In this document: piece by piece, positions 1 through 8,134 of the stretch | How positions within the stretch are numbered: position 1 is the first letter of the stretch | How the letters are laid out: each line of letters starts with the position of its first letter | Source of the DNA: Acidobacteriaceae bacterium KBS 146 | Lineage (GTDB): Bacteria > Acidobacteriota > Terriglobia > Terriglobales > Acidobacteriaceae | Assembly (NCBI GenBank): GCA_000688615.1 | Contig: JHVA01000001.1 | Location: 1,364,001-1,428,000 of the forward strand | Reading direction: 5' to 3' | Length of the DNA stretch: 64,000 bases | The notes under the pieces: model-generated | Told to the model about the DNA's origin: nothing | Databases searched by the model: none | What the model saw: only the letters and a program-made list of their open reading frames with translations | Position numbers and translations under genes: made by a program

Positions 1-703
1 CGAAGCGAGCCGCAATGGTGGGCGCATCGACCGACGGCTTCAAGATGACGGTGTTGCCGCAGACGATAGCAGCTGAGGTCATTCCTGCCATGATGGCAAA
101 GGGGAAGTTCCAAGGTGGAATAATCGCGCCAACTCCGAGTGGAATGTAACGAAGTTGATTGCGCTCGCCGGGAAACTGAATGGGAGTGGTTGCAGCATCC
201 AGCCGAAGGGCTTCGCGACCATAGAACTCGAGGAAATCGATCGTCTCGCCCACATCAGCGTCGGCCTCGCCCCAGTTCTTCCCTACCTCAAAGACGAGCC
301 ATGCACAGAACTCGAACTTACGCTGACGGACGAGGTCGGCGGCGCGGAACAACAGGGCTGCCCGTTCCGGGGCCGGGGTGCGGCTCCAGGCCGGAAATGC
401 GGCAAGAGCAGCCTCCATCGCTTTCGCGGCAAGATCGGCCTCGGCTCGCTGATGAACCCCGATGACCTGCGTCGGACGCCCGGGATTAATAGAAACGATC
501 TTCCCCTCGGTCCTCAAACGCTTCCCGCCGATGACCAGGTCATATTCGCGCCCCAGCATCGACTGGACATCAGCCAATGCATTCTCCATGGCTCGTTTGT
601 TTTCGGCTGATGTGAAGTCAAGGAACGGCTCGTTGACGAAAGGCGTCAACGCCCCGTGCTGAGGGGCATCGGAGATGATGTCAGCGGTTGCCATAGCGCT
701 CAT
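1..703 (-). CDS. L-glutamate gamma-semialdehyde dehydrogenase, N-terminal part (cut by window edge)
   Basis: This is the N-terminal portion of an aldehyde dehydrogenase superfamily enzyme whose C-terminal half, with the catalytic cysteine, lies beyond base 1. The visible 234 or so residues include the segment IIPPWNFPFAIMAGM followed by GNTVILKPS, the cofactor-binding core of the family. The long N-terminal lead containing PFVNEPFLDFT and an RTEGKIVSINPGRP-like stretch resembles 1-pyrroline-5-carboxylate dehydrogenases (RocA/PruA type), which oxidise glutamate semialdehyde to glutamate in proline catabolism. Two in-frame ATGs (bases 703 and 694) could start it. Superfamily membership is certain; the RocA/PruA assignment is likely from the N-terminal pattern but the active site cannot be checked here. 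Confidence 0.85.
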   Translation of the reverse strand, partial: MSAMATADIISDAPQHGALTPFVNEPFLDFTSAENKRAMENALADVQSMLGREYDLVIGGKRLRTEGKIVSINPGRPTQVIGVHQRAEADLAAKAMEAALAAFPAWSRTPAPERAALLFRAADLVRQRKFEFCAWLVFEVGKNWGEADADVGETIDFLEFYGREALRLDAATTPIQFPGERNQLRYIPLGVGAIIPPWNFPFAIMAGMTSAAIVCGNTVILKPSVDAPTIAARF

Positions 704-842
704 TCTACCGCCGCCGGATTAGATCGGCCCCCTCCGTACACTTATCGCGCAAAGTCTTCAAAGTATTCGGGTTAGCTGAGGACTTCGTGAAAGAAGTCAC
801 CGTTGGGACATCTGATCCGTTTTCGAAGGAGGGGTCTTCTGT

Positions 843-872
843 ATTAATTGTGGCCGCATTAATTGTAGCCGC
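843..872. repeat. Tandem 15-bp duplication in the gap between genes
   Basis: Two adjacent 15-base copies of ATTAATTGTRGCCGC differ at one base. They lie in the 256-base stretch 704-959 between the dehydrogenase start and the next gene's stop. Short reading frames cross this stretch on the minus strand, but none has a convincing start or any recognisable protein, so no gene is called. Nothing else was seen in this gap. Confidence 0.6.
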
Positions 873-959
873 CGAGGCAAAACCAATCGGCTGATTTAAG
901 TCGCCGCAGGTGCGGGAGATAAAGGCAATCAAGTCTTGACATGATTAGAAGGCGAGAGG

Positions 960-1451
960 TCAAAGCACGTTGTCCTTTGCCCACCCGAAGAGAGCCGCTG
1001 CAGCCGAGAAGCTCATTAAGATCCAGGTTGGAGTCGTCACGCACCCGAAACCGGTGCATGGCTGCGCAGAGGATGCGCCGTGCTGACTGGCGTTGATGGA
1101 AGTGGCGCCACCGATCCCAACCGACAAGAGGATGGCGACCAGTGAAATTCTCGCCTTGCTGGTTCCCATGGCTTTGTAGAGACGGTAACGAGTCTCGGAG
1201 ATGCGGCGGAATCTGCCGGTTGCCGTCTGCGTCGCTCCGTGCAGAATAATATTGTCTCGATTGGCGAGGTTATTGATGTTCGTCAGGCTGGCGACCGTCA
1301 GGTAGTAAGCCTTGTTACCGACCTGTACGACGATCTTTGAGCCTACCTCTGCGTTGATGGTGTTCTTTTCGGTAAGAACGGCTTCGCCCTGGGCGACGGT
1401 GGAGCGAAACGAGATACTGCACCCGCGTCCTGGAAAGAGAGTGATGGCCAT
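960..1451 (-). CDS. Small protein of unknown function with C-terminal membrane segments
   Basis: I do not recognise this 163-residue protein. The N-terminal ~90 residues are polar and beta-like with no signal peptide. Two hydrophobic stretches follow (about residues 97-117, AILLSVGIGGATSI, and about 142-158, WILMSFSAAAALFGW), so the protein is probably anchored by its C-terminal part with a cytosolic head. The start is ATG with GGAG about 9 bases upstream. It begins 3 bases after the stop of the cysteine-rich gene at 1455-1916, so the two form an operon. Function cannot be inferred. Confidence 0.6.
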   Translation of the reverse strand: MAITLFPGRGCSISFRSTVAQGEAVLTEKNTINAEVGSKIVVQVGNKAYYLTVASLTNINNLANRDNIILHGATQTATGRFRRISETRYRLYKAMGTSKARISLVAILLSVGIGGATSINASQHGASSAQPCTGFGCVTTPTWILMSFSAAAALFGWAKDNVL

Positions 1452-1454
1452 AGG

Positions 1455-1916
1455 CTATGCTCCACTGACTTCGAGGGTGGCGTTCTGCAGGCGCTTGCGA
1501 AACTCGGCTACTCCAGATGCCTCTTCGAAGGCGGCGGCAGCAATCTCTCTCGCGCGACGGTCCATCTGGTAGGGCTCGAAGGTGTTGCTGAAGTATTCGT
1601 CGAGGCGGCTTCGAATCGCATCGAGAATCTCGATGCGGAGTTCGCTGTAGGCTCGGAGGAACTCATCTTTATCAGGACCGGGTTTCACGGGCTGCTGTGG
1701 ACCATTGCCTCCGCCGCCGTGCCGCTTGATTCCGGGACCGACGCAGAGGGCGCACTGATACTCGTCAGGGGTCTCGCTGCGGAAGCCGTGTCCGGTGCAA
1801 ACGGCGATACCGCAGACTTTACAGAACCCCCAGCATGCGTTTTCGGGGGACACACGGCCAAGGATGAACTCCATGCGAGGTTCAGGCCCGTCGCAGATAT
1901 AACAGGCGAGGTTCAT
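1455..1916 (-). CDS. Cysteine-rich, probably zinc-binding protein of unknown function
   Basis: A 153-residue protein with three CxxC pairs in its first 60 residues (C5/C8, C32/C35, C55/C58) plus C28, C40 and H43, the pattern expected of two zinc-ribbon-like sites. A glycine-rich linker follows at about 65-75, then a charged alpha-helical C-terminal region. No signal peptide or membrane segment is seen. It is the first gene of a two-gene operon with the small membrane protein at 960-1451. The cysteine pattern suggests a structural or adaptor role, but no family was recognised. Confidence 0.65.
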   Translation of the reverse strand: MNLACYICDGPEPRMEFILGRVSPENACWGFCKVCGIAVCTGHGFRSETPDEYQCALCVGPGIKRHGGGGNGPQQPVKPGPDKDEFLRAYSELRIEILDAIRSRLDEYFSNTFEPYQMDRRAREIAAAAFEEASGVAEFRKRLQNATLEVSGA

Positions 1917-2426
1917 GGCAGCGGATCATACGCCCAGCGTGGTGCGGGGGCAAGAAATTTGCGTACTTCCCATGTCTCACAAGCGAGGCGCCGGGCACTC
2001 CCGCCCGGAGGCGATAAGGCGGTCCCACTTCACGTGCTATCCCACCTTAGCTCCAGCAGCGCGATGAAGATGTGGCAGCGGTAGGTCGACTGCTTCACGT
2101 GAACGTAGGCCCGACAAACGGGTTTTTATGTATCCACGGATGGCGATACATTCTTTGGTATTGATCGCGAAGAAACGGAACTCTATCCGGGAGACCGACT
2201 TAGCTGGAAAAGTCTGGATTGCAGGGCGAGAGCCTGGTTGATACGAAGCAAATTAATAGGCCATTTGGCCTACAGATTGTCGCACCGGATGACCGATGCA
2301 GCTTATTTACTTCCGTGAAACATTCCCTTAACCAATCAGACATTCGGGCGTAGATTAGCCAAAAGCTGTCTACGGGACAGATCTGTTTTCTGCAGTTGCA
2401 GCACCTACGTTTTACGGGAGGCTACT
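1917..2426. other. 510-bp intergenic region upstream of the TonB-dependent receptor
   Basis: No convincing gene on either strand. It must hold the promoters of the divergent neighbours (minus-strand operon at 1455-1916 and receptor at 2427). Structures seen are a 16-bp palindrome at 2257-2272, two copies of TTCACGTG at 2029-2036 and 2094-2101, and a very short hairpin with a T-run at 2110-2127. No clear -10/-35 pair stands out. Confidence 0.5.
2257..2272. promoter_or_regulatory. Palindrome upstream of the receptor gene, candidate operator
   Basis: TAGGCCA-TT-TGGCCTA is a perfect 7-bp inverted repeat with a 2-bp centre, 155 bases before the receptor start. Size and symmetry fit a dimeric repressor or activator site; no candidate regulator is adjacent. 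Assignment as an operator is inference. Confidence 0.3.
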
Positions 2427-5400
2427 GTGAAGAGAGCACTACTCTTTGGTCTGGCATTCTTGTCTTTTCATCTTTCCATGCAAGCGCAGCTTTCAAATAA
2501 CACAGCGCTTGTAGGGACTGTTACCGATCCTTCAGGAAGTGTTGTGGTCGGGGCGAAGGTCGTCGGCGTCAATCGCGACACCAAGGTGGAATACACGGGC
2601 ACTACGAATGGGGAGGGATACTACTCTATCCCCTTCATCAATCCGGGTACTTACGACATCACTGTGTCCATGAGCGGATTTAAAAAGGTGACTGCCTCCG
2701 GCGTCATCGTTGCGATCAACCTTTCTGTACGAACGGACGTCGCACTTCAGGTAGGCTCTGAATCGGCCGAGGTGAGCATCTCCGCGACGACGCCACCGCT
2801 TTCCACGGATGATGCCTTGCTGGGAGAGACTGTCGAGTCCCAAAAGGTTCATGACCTTCCGCTTAACGGCAGGCATGCGATCGATCTGGCAACTACGGCT
2901 TCCAACATCACTCTCAGCGGCAATGCTCTTACGGGAAATCCTCCGGGCAATAGAGCAAGCGGATCTGGTACGCGGAGTATCAATAACAGCATCTCGCTGG
3001 ATGGTATTTCGATCATGAACAACCTGATCACGACTGCCACCCTGTCCCCCAACCCAGATGCAATCGATTCCGTCCAAACGCAGAACGGAAATTACACTGC
3101 CCAGTACGGCGATTATCTCGGCGTCCACATCAATCTGGTGACGAAGACAGGCGGTAATGCCTTCCACGGAACCGCATACGATTACATTCAAAACGACGCC
3201 TTCAATGCCAAGAGCTGGCTTGCAAAGACGACCGATAAGAAGAGCCCTCTGCGTTACAACCTGTTTGGTGGCGTTCTGAGTGGACCGGTGATTATCCCCT
3301 TCCTCTATAACGGCCGTGACAAGACCTTCTTTATGGGATCGTATGAGGGGCTGCGCAATAGCGGCGCGACTTTCACCACAGGCACGGTGCTCACGAATAA
3401 GATGCGTCAGGGAGATTTCAGCGAACTGACCAGCAAGACTTTCTACAATCCAAAGACTCGCTTCACTCTGTGTTCTGCGCCGAATTATGCGTGTCCGGCA
3501 GCTCAATATGCAGGAAATATTATTCCGGTAAGTCCAGTGGCAGCGAAGATTCTTCCCTACCTTTCACTTCCAACTGGCCCAGGAACCGCCAACAACTGGA
3601 CAGGGAATCTTGGCACTTCGCTCAATGAGAACTCAACGATCGATCGTGTCGACCATAACATCGGCGACAAGATCCGCCTGTTTGGTCGCTTCGCCTGGCA
3701 ATCAGTCAACAATTACACCCAAGCTATCAATCTCACCAACACAGCATATACAACAACGAAGACGCGCAACGGAGCGATCGGGTATACGCATATCTTTACC
3801 CCGAAGCTGGTTAACGATCTCCGGTTGGGATTCAATGTTCTTGGTACGCAGATCCTCAACCAACAGGCCCAGAATAACGACACTACCGCCGGCTCGAAGC
3901 TTGGCATCCCTGGATTTACAGCGGATGTCGACAGCGGGAATCCGGGACTTGTTGATATGAGCATAGGCGGCACCACCGGATATCAGGGAGTTGCGCAGAC
4001 CGGTACGAACTGGTATCAGGATGACCGTCAGCTTACGATCTACGACCAGATCAGCTACACCATGGGCAAGCACAGCCTGATGGCCGGTGTCAGTTTCCGA
4101 AAGATGACCATTGGCCGTTCTGCAGCGAACACGGCGCGTGGCCAGTTCACCTTCGATGGAACCTTGAACGGAGCCACACGGGGAGCGGGCGATGCCGCTG
4201 CAGCGTTTATGGGGGGATCCCCGACCAGCTACATCTCACCGTTCTTCCAAGTCAAAGGATCGATCGGCCAGTGGCGGGATGGCTTCTTTGCTCAGGACAC
4301 GTGGCAGGTCACCCAGAAGTTCACATTGCAATATGGCATTCGTTATGAACTGCCCCAGGTGGCATACAGCCTTAACGGCGTCGGCCGTATTATGGACCCG
4401 AGCTTGACCACCCTTTACCCTGACATTGGGGGGACGAATGCTCTCAATGCGACGAGGTACAAGGGATTTGAGTTTAGCGGCCCCAATCACGACAATGTCA
4501 GCCCGCGTTTAGGATTCTCCTACCGCGCGACGGATAAGACCGTTATCCGTGGCGGAGGCGGCATCTACTACAACGCGAACCAGCTCAATTCCTATACGCT
4601 ATCTTCGACCAACTATCCTTACTCGGCCGTTGTCACGCCATCAGCAGGATTCGGAGCGACGCCTGCTTTCACCCTGGACAGTCCCAATGTTCCAGCACCG
4701 GCGCCATGGCCTGGACCTTCGACAGCTCCTTACGCAAACTTCACGGTCGACCATAGACTGCCGACGGCGCGCATGTACCAGTGGAACGTCGATGTTGGGC
4801 AGGAGATGTGGCCGAATGCAGGCTTCGAGCTGCAGTACCTGGGATCGAAAACTGTTCATCTGGACGAGAGCTACTATCCAAATCAACCGCAGCCTTCGGC
4901 CATTCCGTTTTCACAGTCCCGGCGTCCGAATCCCGCTATCGGGCAGATCCGTGACGTCTTTAACGATGGGTTCGCAACCTACAATGGCCTGACGGCTGTC
5001 CTGCGTCAGCGCCTGAGTCACGGGATCAGCGCCAATCTCAGCTATACATGGGCTCATTCCATGGATACCTCCGACAGCTCAAACGATGGCGGCACGGCCA
5101 TGTGGCAGGGACATATCAAGCTCGAATACGGCGACTCTCTCTACGATATCCGGAACCGGTTCGTTGGCACCGTCACTTATGCGTTGCCGACGTTCGATGG
5201 GAAGAGCTTCTACGTTCGTGAGTTCCTGGGCGGATGGCAGGCAAACGCAATCGTTGATCTTCGTGGCGGAACCGCTATGAACATCACGATCAACTCCGAT
5301 CAGGCAAACGTAGGAGTGAATGCAAGCTTAGAACGTCCGAACTTCGTCCATCCCGGCCAGATGACCTGCAGCCGAGATACAGTCACTGGCCCGGGAGGAT

Positions 5401-5708
5401 CAACCAAGAACAGCTGTCTGGACGCAACCGCATACTCCGTGCCGGCGCCCGGAACTTACGGCAATCTCCGTCGGAATGCGCTGCATGGTCCCGGAACAGA
5501 GAACGTCAATTTTTCCGTGTTCAAAAACTTCCCCATCCATGAGAGCCTGGCCTTCCAACTTCGTGGAGAGACTTTCAATCTCTTCAATCACCCGAACCCT
5601 GCGAATCCGAACACAATCCTTGGCGGCCCGTCCTTCGGCTTCATTTCGGCTATTCAGACGGGCCAGAACGCTCGGATCCTTCAGATAGCGGGAAAGATTA
5701 TCTTCTAA
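2427..5708 (+). CDS. TonB-dependent receptor, Oar-like, with carboxypeptidase-regulatory-like domain
   Basis: A 1093-residue outer-membrane receptor. Residues 1-20 form a signal peptide ending in MQAQ. Residues ~25-110 form the carboxypeptidase-regulatory-like (beta-sandwich) domain with VGTVTDPSGSVVVGA and GYYSIPFINPGTYDITVS. A plug domain (DLPLNGR near 145, then the SINNSISLDGI region) and a long beta-barrel follow, ending in phenylalanine as usual for outer-membrane barrels. Length is typical of the large acidobacterial Oar-like group, thought to import glycans or other large substrates. The start is GTG with GGGAGG seven bases upstream. It is monocistronic, followed by a strong hairpin at 5735. 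No SusD-like partner or sugar enzyme is adjacent, so the substrate is unknown. Confidence 0.93.
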   Translation: MKRALLFGLAFLSFHLSMQAQLSNNTALVGTVTDPSGSVVVGAKVVGVNRDTKVEYTGTTNGEGYYSIPFINPGTYDITVSMSGFKKVTASGVIVAINLSVRTDVALQVGSESAEVSISATTPPLSTDDALLGETVESQKVHDLPLNGRHAIDLATTASNITLSGNALTGNPPGNRASGSGTRSINNSISLDGISIMNNLITTATLSPNPDAIDSVQTQNGNYTAQYGDYLGVHINLVTKTGGNAFHGTAYDYIQNDAFNAKSWLAKTTDKKSPLRYNLFGGVLSGPVIIPFLYNGRDKTFFMGSYEGLRNSGATFTTGTVLTNKMRQGDFSELTSKTFYNPKTRFTLCSAPNYACPAAQYAGNIIPVSPVAAKILPYLSLPTGPGTANNWTGNLGTSLNENSTIDRVDHNIGDKIRLFGRFAWQSVNNYTQAINLTNTAYTTTKTRNGAIGYTHIFTPKLVNDLRLGFNVLGTQILNQQAQNNDTTAGSKLGIPGFTADVDSGNPGLVDMSIGGTTGYQGVAQTGTNWYQDDRQLTIYDQISYTMGKHSLMAGVSFRKMTIGRSAANTARGQFTFDGTLNGATRGAGDAAAAFMGGSPTSYISPFFQVKGSIGQWRDGFFAQDTWQVTQKFTLQYGIRYELPQVAYSLNGVGRIMDPSLTTLYPDIGGTNALNATRYKGFEFSGPNHDNVSPRLGFSYRATDKTVIRGGGGIYYNANQLNSYTLSSTNYPYSAVVTPSAGFGATPAFTLDSPNVPAPAPWPGPSTAPYANFTVDHRLPTARMYQWNVDVGQEMWPNAGFELQYLGSKTVHLDESYYPNQPQPSAIPFSQSRRPNPAIGQIRDVFNDGFATYNGLTAVLRQRLSHGISANLSYTWAHSMDTSDSSNDGGTAMWQGHIKLEYGDSLYDIRNRFVGTVTYALPTFDGKSFYVREFLGGWQANAIVDLRGGTAMNITINSDQANVGVNASLERPNFVHPGQMTCSRDTVTGPGGSTKNSCLDATAYSVPAPGTYGNLRRNALHGPGTENVNFSVFKNFPIHESLAFQLRGETFNLFNHPNPANPNTILGGPSFGFISAIQTGQNARILQIAGKIIF

Positions 5709-5734
5709 ACCGCATTTGCTGACTTGAAATGGAG

Positions 5735-5758
5735 CGCCGGACAGCAAACTGTCCGGCG
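5735..5758 (+). terminator. Hairpin terminator after the receptor gene
   Basis: A perfect 10-bp stem CGCCGGACAG/CTGTCCGGCG with a CAAA loop begins 26 bases after the receptor stop and is followed by the T-rich TATCTATTTAAT. Good candidate intrinsic terminator. Confidence 0.7.
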
Positions 5759-5889
5759 TATCTATTTAATGAGCCTCGGAAAAGCCGAAGCTCGTCGATG
5801 ACTATAGGGCGCGATTTTTTGGACAGAAAGTTGTGTCGGACGGATACTTTTCGACGGGCTCCCAAATTCACAATTGAGAGGTTCCTCCG

Positions 5890-6663
5890 ATGAGACGACT
5901 CCTTTGGTTCGTTGCGGCCGTTTTTGTGTTTGCGGCTGCCCAGATTGTTCCGGCGTCAGGACAGGTGATTGCGGCTGGCGACTTTGCGTATACGGGAGAT
6001 AACGGGCCTGGTTTTTGGGGAGAGATCAGTCCGGCGTGTGCGCCAACGAGCGTGCGGCAGTCGCCGATTGATATCGACCGCGTGGTGCTGGATCAGAAGT
6101 TGGAGCCGCTGCGCGTGATAGCGACGGAGACGGCGACGGTGATCTCGAATCCGGGATACACGTTGGTCGGAAAACCGGATAATCGTCCAACGTTCGAGTT
6201 AGGAGGCGTGACGTATACGCTGGTGGAATTTCATTTTCACGCGTTATCGGAACACACGGTCCAGGGCCAGTACGGCGCCCTGGAACTTCATGTCGTCTTC
6301 GCGGACCCGAGCCTGACGAAGCTTGCGGTGATTGGAGTGATTTACAGGGTTGGCAGATCGAACGGGTTCTTACAGAAGATTCTGGCAGCCGGGCTGCCAG
6401 AGAAGTCGACGTCTGCGCCGGTAACGGTAGAAAATCTGAATGTTGCGGATGCGCTCACAGATATGAGGAGCTACTACAACTATCCGGGTTCGCTGACGAC
6501 TCCGCCATGCTCCGAGACGGTGAACTGGTTTGTGCTGAAGCGATGGGCGGAGTTGTCGCAGGAGCAGTTCGACGCGTTTCGCAAGGTGTTGGGAAATGAT
6601 TTTCGTCCGTTGCAGAAGAGGAATGGGCGAGTGGTGAAGGCTACGCCGCGTGGGCCGTTCTAA
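5890..6663 (+). CDS. Exported alpha-class carbonic anhydrase
   Basis: A 257-residue zinc enzyme that interconverts CO2 and bicarbonate in the periplasm. A signal peptide covers residues ~1-25 (ending PASGQ). The alpha-class zinc ligands are H115 and H117 (EFHFHA) and H134 (ELHVVF). RQSPIDI at 56-62, EH at 121-122, and the substrate-pocket segment GSLTTPPC at 200-207 are intact. C50 and C207 are placed to form the disulfide typical of exported bacterial enzymes. The ATG follows a GAGAGG site. It stands alone between two hairpins. The assignment is secure; whether it serves pH balance or CO2 supply is not shown. Confidence 0.95.
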   Translation: MRRLLWFVAAVFVFAAAQIVPASGQVIAAGDFAYTGDNGPGFWGEISPACAPTSVRQSPIDIDRVVLDQKLEPLRVIATETATVISNPGYTLVGKPDNRPTFELGGVTYTLVEFHFHALSEHTVQGQYGALELHVVFADPSLTKLAVIGVIYRVGRSNGFLQKILAAGLPEKSTSAPVTVENLNVADALTDMRSYYNYPGSLTTPPCSETVNWFVLKRWAELSQEQFDAFRKVLGNDFRPLQKRNGRVVKATPRGPF

Positions 6664-6677
6664 TGGCCTTGTCGGAT

Positions 6678-6707
6678 GCCCCACGTCTCAGAAAAGAGAC
6701 GTGGGGC
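6678..6707 (+). terminator. Perfect inverted repeat after the carbonic anhydrase gene
   Basis: GCCCCACGTCTC and its exact complement (12 bp) flank a 6-base AGAAAA loop, 15 bases after the stop codon. There is no strong T-run on the plus strand, so it may be a processing or Rho-linked hairpin, or a member of a dispersed palindromic repeat, rather than a classical intrinsic terminator. Confidence 0.55.
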
Positions 6708-6747
6708 GCGCGTTTGGGGATGATAGGGTTTTGCCTTATCGATGCAT

Positions 6748-7323
6748 TCATGAGTTCTCAGCCGCGACCGGTGTCGAGAAAGAAGCAAGCTTACGGCTCA
6801 GCAAGATGCCGCCAGCCAGAAAGTATATGGCGCCGAAGACAGCGTAGCCGCCCAAGTCCTTGATTTGGAATTTGCCACTTAGTCCCCCGAGCGCAAAGGC
6901 CACGCCTGCGGCCGTAGACTGTGCCCCGCTCAAGATCATCGCCCACTGACCACCCATTCGCTGCCTGCGCAGGATACCCACCGCAAGTTGGAGGAGGCCA
7001 GCTACGAGCGCCCATGCACCAAAAATCGCTACAGCATATCGGCTATGGGAATATCCGGTAAGGCCAATTCCCACGGCCGTTATGATTCCCGCTGCTGCAT
7101 TCACCCATTGCGTCTTTGCATCGCTCGATCCCGCCGAGGTCTTCAAGTCATACAGCGTGCAAGCGACGTCCCACAATGGATACAAAACAAGAAGGCCTGC
7201 GCCGAGAGGTGGGTTCTTTGCGGCCGTCCCTATTACGGCAACGGCCCAAGTCAATTGAACGAGCGTTCGGATGAAATAAAGGTTGCGTAAGCTTCGTGCT
7301 GCCTGCATAGTTTGAGTCATCAT
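6748..7323 (-). CDS. DUF308-like multi-pass membrane protein
   Basis: A 191-residue protein made almost entirely of hydrophobic helices (about six) separated by short loops, ending in a polar tail. The pattern, including WDVACTLYDLKTS and FGAIYFLAGGILLSRKL, resembles DUF308/HdeD-like small membrane proteins, whose biochemical role is poorly defined. Two ATG codons start it, preceded by AGGAG. It lies 86 bases downstream of a TetR repressor gene on the same strand. A copy of the sequence found in front of tetR lies just before this gene's start, so the TetR protein probably controls it directly. Family assignment is moderate. Confidence 0.7.
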   Translation of the reverse strand: MMTQTMQAARSLRNLYFIRTLVQLTWAVAVIGTAAKNPPLGAGLLVLYPLWDVACTLYDLKTSAGSSDAKTQWVNAAAGIITAVGIGLTGYSHSRYAVAIFGAWALVAGLLQLAVGILRRQRMGGQWAMILSGAQSTAAGVAFALGGLSGKFQIKDLGGYAVFGAIYFLAGGILLSRKLASFSTPVAAENS

Positions 7324-7334
7324 GCTTGATCTCC

Positions 7335-7350
7335 TATCTTCTAGTTGGTA
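7335..7350. promoter_or_regulatory. Candidate TetR operator before the DUF308-like gene
   Basis: TATCTTCTAGTTGGTA matches the site in front of tetR at 7999-8014 (shared form TAYCTTCTAGTWGGTW). It lies 12-27 bases upstream of the start codon, where a bound repressor would block transcription or extension. Two near-identical sites flanking a TetR gene is good circumstantial evidence. Confidence 0.55.
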
Positions 7351-7409
7351 GGTAAATTCTGCGAAAGAAGGTTTCGGGGTGCTCTATGCGGAGCTCACCG
7401 GTATACGGA

Positions 7410-7985
7410 CTATTTGGTCAAAAGGCGCTGAATTGCGTTGGAGGTAATTTGCTTAAAGAGAACACTTGAGCTGTTTACTCGCGCTGAGATCATCCCACCA
7501 TGGACTGCCGCCATGAGTGCCTCCGCTTCTACAGCTGCGGTATCACGGAGCTTGATCGACTTCTGCTTCACACCTTCCTTCAGAGTTTTTTCGATCCACT
7601 GACGGAGGGCGATGAAGTGCTTCCCGATTTCAATCTGAACTTCCTCAGGCAGGCCTGGAAGTTCAGCGCCGAGCAGAGCTGCAATGCAGAACGGTTCCGT
7701 CATATTGCGGATGCAGGCTTCCCAGTAGTCGACATATTTCTTCAACCGATCCACAGGAGAAGAGACATGCTCGTCTAATCCGGTATGAGCCTCTTGCATC
7801 CGGAGCCTATGTCGCTCCAAGACCGCAACGACAAGGGCTGTCTTCGTCGGAAAGTGGTGATGAATGCTCGCTTTCCGAATGTGAATGGCTTCCGCGATGT
7901 CAGCGTAACTGAAGGCAGAAAAACCTCGCTCCGCTAACAGCTGATGGGCCACGTCCATGATCCGGTCTGAAGTATCTACGCTCAT
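7410..7985 (-). CDS. TetR/AcrR-family transcriptional repressor
   Basis: A 191-residue regulator. Residues ~5-50 form the TetR helix-turn-helix (RIMDVAHQLLAERGFSAFSYADIAEA then the recognition segment KASIHHHFPTKTAL). The remainder is the helical ligand-binding and dimerisation domain, which includes PFCIAALLGAE. Length is typical. It precedes the DUF308-like gene, and near-identical palindromic sites lie 14 bases before its own start and before the downstream gene, implying autoregulation plus control of the membrane protein. The inducer cannot be inferred. Confidence 0.92.
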   Translation of the reverse strand: MSVDTSDRIMDVAHQLLAERGFSAFSYADIAEAIHIRKASIHHHFPTKTALVVAVLERHRLRMQEAHTGLDEHVSSPVDRLKKYVDYWEACIRNMTEPFCIAALLGAELPGLPEEVQIEIGKHFIALRQWIEKTLKEGVKQKSIKLRDTAAVEAEALMAAVHGGMISARVNSSSVLFKQITSNAIQRLLTK

Positions 7986-7998
7986 ACAACTATCAGAC

Positions 7999-8014
7999 TA
8001 CCTTCTAGTAGGTT
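7999..8014. promoter_or_regulatory. Candidate TetR operator before tetR
   Basis: TACCTTCTAGTAGGTT contains ACCT-N6-AGGT, an inverted repeat of the size TetR dimers bind, 14 bases upstream of the tetR start. Its match to the site at 7335-7350 supports an autorepression role. Confidence 0.55.
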
Positions 8015-8134
8015 TGGTCACATTCTTTTTCGCGAAATTTTCCTGTCTATGACCGTCATCCTTTCGGGATCGCCGGTCTCTGGATTTGATTCCGAGATCG
8101 TGAAGTACAGGACTTGAAGACGCGCTTATCGCCG

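Noticed and set aside
705..932. 75-codon minus-strand frame containing an AATIN-AATIN repeat
   Set aside because: TTG start without a ribosome site and no family; the peptide repeat simply reflects the 15-bp tandem duplication.
2110..2127. CCCG-ACAAA-CGGG followed by five T
   Set aside because: A 4-bp stem is too short to call a terminator, and no plus-strand gene ends before it.
2532..3506. Minus-strand open frame opposite the TonB-dependent receptor
   Set aside because: Shadow frame; the receptor continues intact through it.
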